Source: Mastigamoeba balamuthi (Eukaryota; Evosea; Mastigamoebida; Mastigamoebidae). Taken from it: DNA of 64,000 bases. Positions 22,224 to 33,200 of the stretch are shown here, one piece after another. Below the pieces are notes generated by a model. It had not been told where the DNA came from, did no database searches, and saw nothing but the letters and a program-made list of their open reading frames with translations. The translations under genes and the position numbers were made by a program. The DNA is taken from assembly GCA_902651635.1 (NCBI GenBank), contig CACRSC010000273.1:86145-150144 (forward strand). Direction: 5' to 3'. Each line of letters starts with the position of its first letter. The first letter of the stretch is position 1.

Positions 22224-24265
22224 TCACATCCTCGCGATGGCCAGCAGCACGAGGGCAGGGGCCCACGTCAGGCAGCTCGCCCCCGACGCGCCGCTCGGCG
22301 CGTGCCTCTCGGACGAGGCCACCGGGAGGTGATGGCTGTCACTGCGGGCGGCGCTCGCACTGGTGCTCGCTCTCTCGGACGACGACCCGTGAGGAATGTC
22401 GTCGTCGTCGTCGAAGCTGGCGGAGCTGCCGGGGAACACGGTCCTCGTGACGTTGTCGTACGACTCGCCGCACGTGCCCTCGGCCACGCCGCAGCCGCAG
22501 TAGAGCGGCGCCCGCTTGTTCTTGTCGTGGGGGCACAGGTCCCGGCAGTCGGGCGTCCCGTCGCCGTCCGTGTCGACCGCATACCCTATCTTTTCGCACG
22601 TGGCCCTGCACCAGCCGCACGTCCTGCCGCCCTCGCACTGGATGAGGTCCAGCGACGTGGTCGTCCAGAAGTCCGAGTTATACGTGTGGCGCTCGCAGTA
22701 GAACATGTCGAACGGGTACGTGTTGCCCACCGTCATGCCCAGCTCGGAAGAGATGTTGTCGATGGAGACCCTGCGCTCCATCGGGGGGTGCGCGCCGCCG
22801 AGGTCGATGACGAGGGTGTTGTTGATGTACATCCAGACGTCGTCGTCGCCGCTGAAGAAGAGCTGCTCGCCGCCCTTGTACGTGAACTCGGTGTTGATCT
22901 TCATGCAGAACCCGAAGTTGTGCTTGCAGTTGCAGTCTGGCGTGCTGTACTTGTGGCACTGGCACGCACTGCCCGCCATGACAGTCTCGCCGAAGCCCTC
23001 GTTGCCGTAGCCCATCCCGTCGGCGATGAAGAAGTTCTGGTCCTTCTTGCTGCACGGGGGAGTTCAACCTCGTGAGTTCCACTCCCACCCCCACCCCCGC
23101 GAGTGAAGAACATCGCACGTGTAGAGGCCGTTCGAGTCGAGGGAGAGCGTGATGGTCTTGTCGAACACCTTGTTGACGCCGGGCACGCTCCGGAACCACT
23201 GGTCAAACGACGTCTTGGAGCCCACGGTGACGCAGTGCTGCTTGTCGGGGTGGCAGTCGTTGTAGACGGGGAGCCTGTCGCTGCCCAGCACCTTGCCCAC
23301 GATGTTGGGCTCGTACGTCAGCTGCTTGCAGTCGCGGGCGCTGCAGTCCCACTCGAAGTCCTGGTTGGTCTTGGCGTTGCGCCCCACGGGGAAGTCGAAC
23401 ACGTTGGCGGTGAGCACCATGTCGTGCGGCTGCACCCGGGCCGCGAAGCACGCGAGGGTTAGGATTCCACTTCTCCCTCGTTGAGGTAAGGCCGTTGGGG
23501 GGTGGGCTTCATGCGTGCCTGGTGGCGGTCCATGAACTCAGCGGGTCCCGCGAGGCCGAAGTACGGCACGCGCACGCCGCTCTGGACGCCGGTAGCCGCG
23601 ATAGCACCTGCATTCGACAGCACCTTGCCGAGCGTGAAGTTGATGACCTGGGACTTGCCGGGCTGTTTGTAGTGTTGTGCACATCGCACGCAGCACAGTC
23701 TGATTAGTCCGTGCGCCCCCTCACGGCGGGAAAAATGTGGAGGCGAGCGCGCACCATCAGGGGCGGGTTGAACCGGAACACGATGCCCGTGGCGTTGGCC
23801 TGCGCGTCGAACGAGGGCTGCGGGCCGCCGACGACGGTCCACGCGGGGTTGCTGATGCCCATGACGACGAGGTCGAGCGGGGCAGGCGACGTGCCCCTGA
23901 CCGACACGGTGTACTGGAACGTCGTCGTCTGCGTGGCGCAGTCGATCCTGTACGTCGGGTGTGCCAGCGTGAAGCCGTACGACCTCACCTCGGGCGCCAC
24001 CTGCGCATCTGGGGGAGGTGCACACCGCTCGTGAGGCGGTTGGGGACTCGGGGCGGCGTGAAAAATAGCCGTTGTGGGGGTTGGGGCGTCGGTGTCTTGA
24101 GAACTGACGACGCAGAGGCACCCGGAGGTGCCCCCTCGGCACCGCCGGTGAAAACGAGGGGGAGCATGCCCCCTGCAGTGCAGCAAGGGAAGGTGGGATG
24201 CCGGGGCTACACGCACATGCAGATGCCGTGAGTGCGGCGAAGAAAACGGTGAACAAGGTTGTCAT
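22224..24265 (-). CDS. Secreted or GPI-anchored fibro-slime (PA14-like) protein B
   Basis: Paralogue of the protein at 6537-8453. Minus-strand exons: 24217-24265 (signal peptide MTTLFTVFFAALTASA), 23755-24008, 23519-23662, 23119-23429 and 22224-23049. Exons 2, 3 and 4 are 254, 144 and 311 nt, identical in length to those of paralogue A. The fibro-slime core is strongly conserved (FFIADGMGYGNEGFGE, FFSGDDDVWMYINN, YPFDMFYCERHTYNSDFW), as is the TSP3-type repeat (DTDGDGTPDCRDLCPHD). The tail is a longer Ser/Ala linker and a hydrophobic end, again suggesting a GPI anchor. The third intron appears to start with GC rather than GT (CAG|GCACGC): a GT donor further on would add 16 residues absent from the paralogue. 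Family members are extracellular signalling or matrix proteins in Dictyostelium; the role here is inferred. Confidence 0.85.
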
Positions 24266-24963
24266 CGGTGTTGTCCGCTGTGTGCGCGTGTGTCTTTTTG
24301 CTGCCAGTCAAGTAAAGATGGAAAAAACGGCGGTTATTCGGATCTCTGGATTTTATTCGCCGCTGATTCTGCTCCAGCAGCATCCAGCACGCTGGATCGC
24401 ACAGAACGGGCCGCGTGTGTGCCTCCAGCTGGAGGTGATTGTCAGCCAGGTCAGCTTTGTGTGTGCTCTAGTATGGTTCCTTCATTGCCGCAGCGAGAGA
24501 GACAGGTCTAGGCCGTATGGAAGGAACACTACTTTTCCCTCGCCGGACGCCGGAGGTTGGCAGCTGTGCTGCAATGTATGCATCGAGCATGATGGTTCGA
24601 TTGCTCTGGTATGAATCGTGTTGCGAACAGGGCGCTTACCATTTTGGGCGGGGATCAGTTGTTGGTAAGGTTGTCAGGCCCTCCTAGGATGTAATTGCCC
24701 CCCAGTTCGAGCACGAGCTGCTGTGGAAGAACAGTTCCCAAGCATTTGTGTGCAAGCTGTGTGGCAGTTGTTCAGACCGGTTGTTTTGCAAGTGTGCCTG
24801 CCGCAGCACGGTAGCAGCATTCTTGGTCGGTTTCCCAGAGCAGGTTCGCCGGGATGCCACGGCATTCATGTCCGAGCTCTCTCAGCACGAGCCGACATGT
24901 CACACAAGCTCGGATCTCTCCGGATATCCCCCAGATTTCATAGCAGAATCTCACTCTTGACTG
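24266..24963. other. Divergent intergenic region
   Basis: It lies between the starts of fibro-slime B (minus) and mevalonate kinase (plus), so it should hold both promoters. No distinct motif or small gene is supported. Confidence 0.5.
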
Positions 24964-26049
24964 ATGGAGTTTGTGGCCTCTGCGCCCGGCAAAGTCATCC
25001 TCTTCGGCGAGCACAGCGTCGTGTACGGCCACCCGGCCGTCGCCGCTGCCGTCGACTGCGCCCGCACCGTCGTCCGCCTGCGCGTCCCCGCGTCGACTCC
25101 GCCGCCCGCTGCTTCTCCCCCGGCGCTGCGCCTCGAGCTCAGCGCCTTCGCCGGCCACTCTCGAGCGTGGCCGCTGTCCTCCGTCGCCTCGGCAGCGGCT
25201 CCCGACGCTCGGCGCCCCTCGGCGACACTGGCGGACGCGCTGTCGCCGCTCGTCGACGCGTCGTCGCCCGCAGGCAAGTCGGAGCTCGCGTTCCTCGTGC
25301 TCTGCGCGTCGGCAGCCCCGGGGCTCGCCGTCGATGCCGCCGTCTCCGCGGGCAGCGGCTCGCTGGGCGCGGGCCTGGGCTCCAGCGCCTCGTACTGCGT
25401 CGCCATGGCAGCCGCGCTGCTCGCCGCCGCCCGTCGGCAGCCGACAGTCGACGCGCACGAAGTCGCCAGAGTCGCGGGCGTCGCCGAGCGCGTCTTCCAC
25501 GCCAACCCCTCGGGCGTCGACACGGCCGTCTGCGCGCTGGGCGGCGCCGTCGTGTTCACTAGGGGCCCGCCTGCCGCCCTGAGGGGCCTTGAGATCCGTG
25601 GCGGCCTGCGCGCTGTCGTCTGCGACACGCGGGTCAGCAGGTCGACGGCCGCCGCCGTCGCCGCTGTCGCCTCGCGGCTCGCGGACAAGAGCACCGCCAG
25701 CGCCACGCACGCCGCCGTCGACGAGCTGGGCAGCATTGCGACCGAGGGAGCAGCCCTGCTGGGCGCCGGGGGGCCCTGGGGGCGCCTGCGAGAGCTCGTG
25801 ACAAAGGCGCACGTGCTACTGTCGGGGCCGCTGGGCGTCGGGCACGAGGTGCTTGACCGGGCCGTCGCCGCTGCGGGCAGGGCGGGAGCGGTGGCCAAGC
25901 TCACGGGAGCGGGAATGGGTGGCTGCGTCGTGGCGCTGCTGTGGCCCAGCGACGACGGCGAGCGCGTGGTCGAGGAGCTCCGTCGCGAGGGGTTCGATGC
26001 CTTCGTCACCCCCATCGGCGGGCAGGGTGTCACTGTTACACTCCAGTAA
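24964..26049 (+). CDS. MVK: Mevalonate kinase
   Basis: Phosphorylates mevalonate with ATP in the cytosolic mevalonate pathway to isoprenoids and sterols. It is an intronless gene of 361 residues, the usual length for the family. GHMP-kinase motifs are in order: APGKVILFGEHSVVYG near the N-terminus (substrate lysine region), GSGSLGAGLGSSASYCVA (the ATP-binding glycine loop), NPSGVDTAVCALGG (catalytic Asp) and KLTGAGMGGCVVALL near the C-terminus (motif 3). The start is the ATG at 24964, a few residues before the first motif. A polyadenylation-like AATAAA lies at 26118-26123. Phosphomevalonate kinase and galactokinase are less likely, given the ILFGEHSVVYG motif. Confidence 0.92.
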   Translation: MEFVASAPGKVILFGEHSVVYGHPAVAAAVDCARTVVRLRVPASTPPPAASPPALRLELSAFAGHSRAWPLSSVASAAAPDARRPSATLADALSPLVDASSPAGKSELAFLVLCASAAPGLAVDAAVSAGSGSLGAGLGSSASYCVAMAAALLAAARRQPTVDAHEVARVAGVAERVFHANPSGVDTAVCALGGAVVFTRGPPAALRGLEIRGGLRAVVCDTRVSRSTAAAVAAVASRLADKSTASATHAAVDELGSIATEGAALLGAGGPWGRLRELVTKAHVLLSGPLGVGHEVLDRAVAAAGRAGAVAKLTGAGMGGCVVALLWPSDDGERVVEELRREGFDAFVTPIGGQGVTVTLQ

Positions 26050-26173
26050 GAGTGGCCTCTGCTGCCACGACGCCATTCCGCTATCAACTGAGCTGTGACA
26101 CACTGGGACAGCGGGCAAATAAACGGCAAGCCTGTCTGCTACCCCCCAAGAGTCTTGTGTGTGGTATTGGAGG

Positions 26174-28037
26174 TTAGGGGCTCTCCGGGGATGAGCAGTA
26201 CCCCAGGACGTCCGTCTCGATGTTGAGCCTTCTTCTGTCGACATAGCATCCAGAAACTGTGAGCTTTTCCAAGCCCATGACGCCGTTCAGTGCCTCGGTC
26301 TCCTCTCTGTGGTGGTGTGGTTAGGTTGCTGGATCGGCGAAGTCGAGCGGATCGCGCGTACTCCTCGAGAGAGGGCACGTTGTACAGCTCGAGCCTGCGT
26401 AGAAGCCTGAGCCTGCCCTGCATGCACTGCGTGCACAGCGCCACCAGCAGCGGCTGCTGGTAGAGGTGCACCTCGAGGCACCTCAGCACCGCGAAGTGGG
26501 TGGCGATCATCTCCGCGAGCATGTCGGGCCGCGCGCCCGACTCGAGGTCGACGCTGAGCGTCTGCAGGCAGTGGCCCAGCCCCTTGCCGACCACCAGAAT
26601 CCCCTTCGGCGTGACCCCGCACAGCGCGATCCTCAGGCTCTGCAGACACTTGAGCCTCGTTGCGATTGCCTGTGCCCCGCTGTCCCCGACGGTGCTCGAC
26701 GTCAGGTCGAGATCCGTCAGGGACGTTGGCAGCGCATCGATGAGCTTCCTGGAGCTGTTTCGCGTCAGCCGCTTGCGTGCGCGCTGTCGCTCACCAGTGG
26801 GGCACCTCCAGCCGAAGCGAGACGAGCGCCCTGAGCCCCGACAGCGCGCGGACGGCTGCGTCGTTGAGGTGGTTGAAGTTGCGGAGGCTCAGGACGCGGA
26901 GGCCCGTGCAGACGTGCAGCCTCTCGAACAGCGGCCCGATGCCCGCGCTGGCCACGCCGTGCTCGGCCTGCGCCCGCAGCGCGCGCAGCCCCGCGAGGGC
27001 CTCGTCGGGCGCCGCTGTCCACGCGTTGTCCGCGCTGGCCATCTGCGCCTGGCCGAGCTCCATCTCGTGCTCGCCTGTCTGCGACACGGCCTGCATCGCT
27101 GTGTACCACGCCAGCGCCGCCCTGCACTCCTGCGCAGGGAGGGCTGCTGTGAACTGGCGCGCTGGGCTCGGGGGGCACCTCTGTCCTGAGCTCGTCGTCC
27201 AGGCGGGGCTTGCTGCGCGCCCTCTCAGGAGCGGCGTGGTGCGCCTCGTTCTCCCGCTTGATCCTCACGCGCAGCGCCGACGGCGGCGTCTCCAGTGTCT
27301 CCGGCGCTGCCGCCGCTGCTGCCGCTGCTGGCGGCGTCGCGGTGTCGCGAACCACAAGGGAGGGCACGGGCCCGGTGCCGCCGCCAGCAGCTGCGACGGG
27401 CGAGGCCGGTGTGGGCGTGCGCTCGGCCGTCGCCGCCTCGCGCGGCAGGGCCTCGATGGCCTCGCCCTTGGAGATGTCGCGCGCTGCGAAGAGGCCGACG
27501 CGGAACAGGAACCCCTCGAACAACTGCAGCGGGCACGCTCAGCACAGGCCCGCGGACCCCCCCCGCAGGCAGCCGCACCGGGAGGAAGCGCGCGTTGCCG
27601 TCGGGCGACCTGCGGACGTTGCGCGCGACGCAGCTGCTGTAGGCCCTGCAGTCGACGACGACGTCGTCTGCCACCGGGTGCCGGAACACGTACGCCGTGG
27701 CCTCGGGGTCGCCGGCAGCGACGCGGGCGTCCCGAGCCAGCACGAACTTGCCCAGCAGCTCCGCGACGAACTCGCCCGCGGGGACGTCCTCGGCGGCGAG
27801 CACCCGCGACCCGGGGCCGAGCGAGAGGCGGGCGGGGGCCTGGACGCGGTTGCAGCGGCCGTCGCAGCCGCAGGGGCAGCGCGGGGGGCAGCGGCGCTGC
27901 GGGGTGGCGCAGTAGAGCGAGCACGAGCACCGCGAGAAGTCGCCCGAGCAGCAGCCCTGGTCCCCGCGGCACGTCGCGTCGGGCGTCAGCCTGGCCCGCC
28001 GCTGCACGGCTCCGCACATGATCGAGCCCTTCTCCAT
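26174..28037 (-). CDS. SET-domain protein fused to C-terminal leucine-rich repeats
   Basis: Exons 27579-28037, 27179-27523, 26795-27129, 26362-26754 and 26174-26306 join in phase into 554 residues. The N-terminal third is a Cys-rich stretch (many Cys between residues about 15 and 60) followed by a SET-like domain of the MLL5/SETD5 type: SRVLAAEDVPAGEFVAELLG, VVVDCRAYSSCVARNVRRS, then FEGFLFRVGLFAARDISKGE. The usual NHSC is replaced by an RRS-type segment and no catalytic Tyr motif follows, so methyltransferase activity is doubtful. A Pro/Ala/Glu linker leads to leucine-rich repeats: LRVLSLRNFNHLNDAAVRAL, LTDLDLTSSTVGDSGAQAIA, LRIALCGVTPKG and LRRLELYNVPSLEE. I chose the ATG at 28037 because a pyrimidine tract and AG just upstream look like a 5'-UTR intron. 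Chromatin role is inferred from the SET homology. Confidence 0.75.
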
Positions 28038-28135
28038 CCCCAGGGTGGCGAACGCCTGTGGAACCGGACAGAGGGAGAAGATAGGAGAATCTGAAATAAA
28101 ATCTCGAGATATTTCGAGTTTCAAAGGGCACGAGA

Positions 28136-28854
28136 ATGAGCGCGGAAGAAGCGGCGGCGGCGGCGGCGGAGGGGGACGAAGAAACTCTCAAGTCCCGCAA
28201 GAAGAGGCAGCAGTTCAGCGTGTTCCCCGCTGTGCGCCCCCTCCTCCACCGTCGCGCTCCGCCCAGCCAAGAGGGCGCGCCGGTTCTGACAGACGCGTGC
28301 GCACGCTTCTCCAGGCGAGGATCAAGAAGATCATGCAGGAGGACGAGGACGTCGGCAAGATCACGACCACCGCCCCCATCATTGTCGGTGCGCCGCGGCA
28401 CGGATCCTTTCGCCACCGGTTTTTTGTGCGCGCCTGTTGACGTCTCTGGGTTTTTTGTTGTGCGTGTGCGCTTGCGGTTCCAGCCAAGTGCGTCGAGATG
28501 TTCCTGCAGGACCTGACCAACGCCGCCGCAGCCGTCGCCAACGAGAAGAACGCGCGCACGATATCTACGGCGCACCTGTGAGATATTTCGGATTCGAATG
28601 GGGGGTGGGAGTGTGGCCTTGTTCTGATTGTTGTGTCTCTCTCTCTCTGCCTGTGGGGCAACAACGGCGCAACAACGCAATGCAGGAAGGAGGCCATCAA
28701 CAGGAACGTGCTGTTCGACTGGCTCGCGCAGGACCTGCGCATACCAGACACCGTCGACACGGAGAAGGACGCTGGCGGTGCGCCTGCCAAGAAGCGCGCA
28801 CGGAAGACAAAGCAGGACGCCGCAGCAGGAGCGCCCGAGGCAGACGACGAGTGA
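28136..28854 (+). CDS. DRAP1: NC2 alpha (DR1-associated protein 1), histone-fold corepressor
   Basis: With NC2beta (DR1), this subunit binds TBP on promoters and represses or retunes RNA polymerase II transcription. Exons 28136-28231, 28315-28387, 28484-28577 and 28686-28854. The histone fold reads ARIKKIMQEDEDVGKITTTA, PIIVAKCVEMFLQDL and NARTISTAHLKEAI, matching human DRAP1 ARIKKIMQTDEEIGK and AKTMTTSHLKQCIE. The C-terminus is a short Lys/Ala/Asp tail with a possible nuclear signal (KKRARKTK). CHRAC/Pol-epsilon histone-fold subunits are the closest alternative, but the ARIKKIMQ-DE-x-GK start favours NC2alpha. It is divergent with the SET-LRR gene, the starts lying only about 100 nt apart. 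Confidence 0.85.
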
Positions 28855-29467
28855 CACACCCCATTACTGACCCTCCCCCACGTTTACGCAGCGCCACACC
28901 CTCCGATCCCCTTCGCAAGACTCTACCCCTACGCAACACTGAGTCCACCCGTGATAGCAGCAGCCAACCGTGGCCACAACAGACCCCCGATTGAAATGCT
29001 GGTGCAAAAGGAGAACGCCAGTTCCGCGGTCCGTTCGGCGGATAGCGAGCATGCTTCGTGTGTGGGGGGTGGGGGGAGTGAGAAATGGAAGTCGGTGATT
29101 CGTGCGGTTTGGTACTCCTGATTTTGCGGGGTGACGCGTTGTACGCTACGTCACGGCGGGATTGTTTTCCCACCGTCGTGCCATTTTTGAACACAAGATA
29201 CGCCAAGTCCACACCGCCGGACTGCAGGACCCTCGTCCAGTACGTTCAGCGCTCTGCTACCGCGCACAGCGGTCGCTCTCTGTGCTCTTTCGCCGTGGTG
29301 GTTGGCCAGCAATGATGGGCTGGCCGTGTTGGGTTGGGTTTGGTTATTGTGGCGCCGGTTGGCTTTACCCTTTTTTCACCGCCCACCCAACGCAGACACC
29401 TTTCTCACCCGGTCTCTCTGGCCCCCTCGCAGCAGCAAAAGACCCCGCCCTCTGAGAGAACAGCGAC
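28855..29467. other. Intergenic stretch, nothing supportable
   Basis: It lies between NC2alpha and the small His/Gly-rich gene. It contains a G-rich run near 29060-29090 and short frames without homology. No RNA gene is recognised. Confidence 0.45.
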
Positions 29468-29980
29468 ATGACGGAGGCAGAGAAGAAGGTGCGCCCGCCT
29501 CGGCGCCAGCAGCGGCCTGGGCTGCACAGTTAATTAAACCGTGCTGCCCAAATGAACAATTGGCGAACGGGAAAAGAAAGAAGACACGTGTATGGTTGGC
29601 GCGTGTGTGGCGCGTGTGGGCCTTTTTCTGATGCGCGATCAGCCTCGTGCGCGCTGGTGGCGCGGCTGCTCGGCGGGGGAGCCTTCTGAATGCCCGCGGG
29701 GGGGCCTGTGCGTCGCTTTGCGCGCGTGGGGACACAGGTACCCGAGGTTGGCGCTGCGTCCCCGTCGTCGGCGCAGAAGAAGGACAACGCGCACCGCCCG
29801 TCGTCGTCGTCGCACCACCACGGCGGGGGCGGCCACGCGGGGCACGGAGGCCACGGGGGGCACCGGAGCTCGACGCACGGGCACCACAGCGCTCACAACC
29901 ACCACAGCAGCGCTCATCACAGCAGCTCGCCTAAGGACAAGGTCTTTTTCCGAACCCCGAGCCCCATTGTGGGGGGCTGA
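29468..29980 (+). CDS. Small His/Gly/Ser-rich protein
   Basis: Exon 1 at 29468-29488 (MTEAEKK) splices at a GT donor to exon 2 from 29738, phase 0. The product is dominated by His, Gly and Ser (HHHGGGGHAGHGGHGGH and similar). If exon 2 is read through, it ends RTPSPIVGG at 29980. A donor at 29942 could instead splice to 30029-30088 (Ala/Lys-rich) and then 30151-30174, giving a different end. No domain is recognised. His-rich stretches can bind metals, but nothing proves it here. The repetitive base composition means this could also be a non-coding simple-sequence tract. Confidence 0.4.
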
Positions 29981-30210
29981 TCCACTGAAATGTCCTCACA
30001 ACTGCCACTTTGCGTCACAACGGAACAGAAGGCTGGGGACAAGCAGCCCGCGGAGGCGACGGCAGCGGCGAAGACGGCACCGGCAAAGGTCCATTCCTCT
30101 TCCTGTTCCGGTCCCTGCAGCGCTGTTTCGTTTTGTGATTCTCTGCGCAGGTTTTTTTTCTTCCCCAGACGTAATTTTTAAAATCATTTCAAATATTTTC
30201 TGCTGTGCGG

Positions 30211-33200
30211 ATGAGCAACACGTCGCGCGATCCGACTGACGCCGCGGGCCACGTCCGCAAGGACTCCGAGTCGTCCTCGTCCTCGTCCTCGTCCAGCTCT
30301 TCTTCCTCGTCCTCCTCGAGCGGGTCCGAGAAGAACAGCGTCAAGCCGACGACCCCCGCAACTGCACCTGTAGCCGCAGCCGAGCCCGCACCGGCCGCCC
30401 CCGCCGAGGCCCCCGCCGCTGCGCCCGCCGCCGCCGTCGCCGCCGCACCGGCCCCGGCCGCCGTCGAGCAGCCCAAGCCCGCCGAGACGCCCGCAGAGCC
30501 CGCCGCGAAGCCCGCAGAGGCCCCCAAGGCCGAGGCGGCGCCAGCAAAGGCGGAGACGGCCGCCAAGCCCGCCGAGGCAGCCAAGCCCGCGGCGCCGGCC
30601 GCCGCTGCGGCCGCGGCGCCCGCAAAGGCCGCCGAGAAGAAGAAGAAGGGGTCCAAGGAGGAGCCGACGGAGCCGGTGCGGTTTTAAACACGTGGTCTGT
30701 ATTTGAACTTGTTTGACGCCCGTTGTGTGCGCGCGCATGGGGGACGGGGGACGCGCGGCCTGCCCTATTTTTTGCGGGGGGCGTCGCAGAAGGACGGCTG
30801 GAACGACGGAGCGCCGCACAGCGTGCCGCAGGTGTTCCTGCGCACCGTCGCGTGGGCCTCGACGCTGCCTGCCATCAAGTACGCGCTTTTATCTCTCTCC
30901 CACACGAATTTGCTCAACTGAAATTACACTTTTCCGCATCTGATTGACCTTACTCGAATTCCAAAACCCGCGCAGCGACGTGACATGGGGCGAGTACCGC
31001 ACCAAGGCGCTCGAGGTCGCGCGCGCGATCACGGCGTTCAGCGAGGGCCGCGCGCCCCCGGTGCGCGTGCTGATCTGCTCGGGCAACTGCCCGCAGTGGT
31101 TCTACGCGCACACGGGCGCCATCCTGGCGGGCGCCGTGCCCGTCAACGTGCCCAAGACGCTGCTGGCCAGCCACATCCTCGCCATCGCCCGCGACACCAA
31201 GGCCGCGCTCGCCTTCATCGACGCCGAGGCCGCCGAGCGCTTCCGCGCGGTGCGCAAGGAGGCGCCCGAGCTGCAGGTCGTCCGCATGACCGAGATAGAC
31301 GCGACCGAGGCCGAGGACGGCGTGCAGGGCTTCGGCGCGTTCGTCGAGGGCTGCGTCAAGGTCACCGAGGACGCCGTGGTCGCGCGCGCCGAGAAGATCG
31401 ACCCCCAGGCGCCCTGCGAGGTCGTGTACACGGCGAGCGGCGCCAACGGCGAGTTCCGCGGCGTGATCCTCTCGCACGTCAACGTGACGTTCAGCGCGGC
31501 GGCGACGGCGGCGTTCATCAAGGCCTCGCGCAAGGACCAGCTCATCTCGTACCTCCCGGCCTGGTCCATCGCCGAGCAGGTCATCTCGTACCACATGCCC
31601 ATGCGCATCGGCTGCCACATCACCCTCGCCCCCGCCGACGCCCTCAGGGTACCCGCCCGCCCGCCCGGCTTTGCCGAATTCATTTGGCTTTGCCTCTAAT
31701 TCGAATTTGAATTGTATCTTACCAACGCCGCGTCCCTCCCCCCTTCCCCCTGCAGCCGAACACCACCTCGCTGATCGAGACGGTGAGGAAGGTCAAGCCG
31801 ACGGTGTTCTTCGGCGTGCCGCGCGTGTGGGACAAGTTCATGGCGCGCGCGGAGCACGTGCTCGCCGAGACGGGCGGCCTGGCCAAGAAGCTGCGCAAGT
31901 GGGCGTCGAAGAAGGCCATGGTCAGCTCCGAGGTCGCCTACGAGCGCGAGGGCTCGAAGCCCAAGGGCTACGGCTTCGCCCGCAAGCTCATCTACAGCAA
32001 GGTGCGCGAGGACCTCGGCCTCGAGAACGCGCGCTTCCTGGGCTCGTCGGGCTGCCCGCTGAGCGTCGAGACGCGCGACTTCTTCATCGCGAACGGCCTC
32101 GTGGTCAACGAGCTCTTCGGGACGCCCGAGCTCTGCTACGTGGCGCTCGGCGCGCGCCAGCACGAGTGGCACCGCGGCACCGTCGGCGTGCCGGTGAACA
32201 AGCTCATCAACGTGACGGTCGCCGCCGACGGCGAGGTCTGCGTGCAGGGCCCGACGGTGTTCCTCGGCTACCTCAACGACCCCGAGCTCACGCAGTCGGT
32301 GCTCGACAAGGACCGCACGTTCCGCACGGGGTGGACCGGCCGCTGGGTCGAGGTCAAGCACGGCGACGCGCACACGGTCAAGCTGCTCGAGCTCACCGGC
32401 CGCAAGCGCGCCGTGTACTACACGACGGGCGGCGAGTCGATGTACGTGCCCGCCGTCGAGGAGCGCCTGCGCTCCATCCCGTCGGTCAAGCAGGCCATCG
32501 TCGTCGGCGACGGCATGAAGTACTTCACCGCGCTGTTCGTCGTCGACCAGGAGGCCGCGACGGAGATCCTCAAGAACCAGCCGTCGAGCACCTCGCCGCG
32601 CGCGGGCGGCAGCGTCTCGCCGTCGCCGGGCGACGAGAACAGGCCGCTGGACGCGTTCCTCCGCGCAGAGGTCGAGAACATCAACTCGACGCTGCCGCTC
32701 TCGCACCGCATCAAGAGGTTCGCTATCGTCCGCGGCGCCGACAACACGATCGTGGCCAGCCCCGACATGGCCGCGCGCAAGGAGCTGTTCACGAAGCTCG
32801 ACGACGCCATCTGCCGCGTCTACGGCATCCAGAGGAAGAAGCCCGCCGAGGAGAAGAACAAGAAGGAGAAGAAGCCCAAGGACAACGCCGCCCCCGCTGC
32901 TGCCGCCGCCGCCGCCAAGCCCCAGGTCCAGGCAGAGGCCCCCAAGGCCGCTGAGCCCCAGAAGCCTGCGGAGCCCGCGAAGCCCGCCGAGGCCCCCAAG
33001 CCTGCGGAGCCTGCGCAGCCTGCACAGCCCGCAGCCGTGCAGCCCGCAGAGCCCGCAGCGGTTGTCGCTACCACTGCCGCTGCTGCCCCGGCCCCGGCCA
33101 AGAAGGACGAGTCGAGCTCGTCCGAGAGCTCGGAGAGCTCCGAGTCGTCGTCGGAGCACAAGCCCGCGGCCGCGGCCGCTGTGGCTGTTGCCGCCGCCCC

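Noticed and set aside
27265-28857. Long minus-strand open frame of 530 codons
   Set aside because: It is a shadow of the SET and NC2alpha genes in a GC-rich region; Arg/Pro-rich with no family signal, and it overlaps exons proved by phase and homology.
28864-29052. Possible small gene between NC2alpha and the His-rich gene
   Set aside because: Short frames on both strands with no start context, splice partner or homology.
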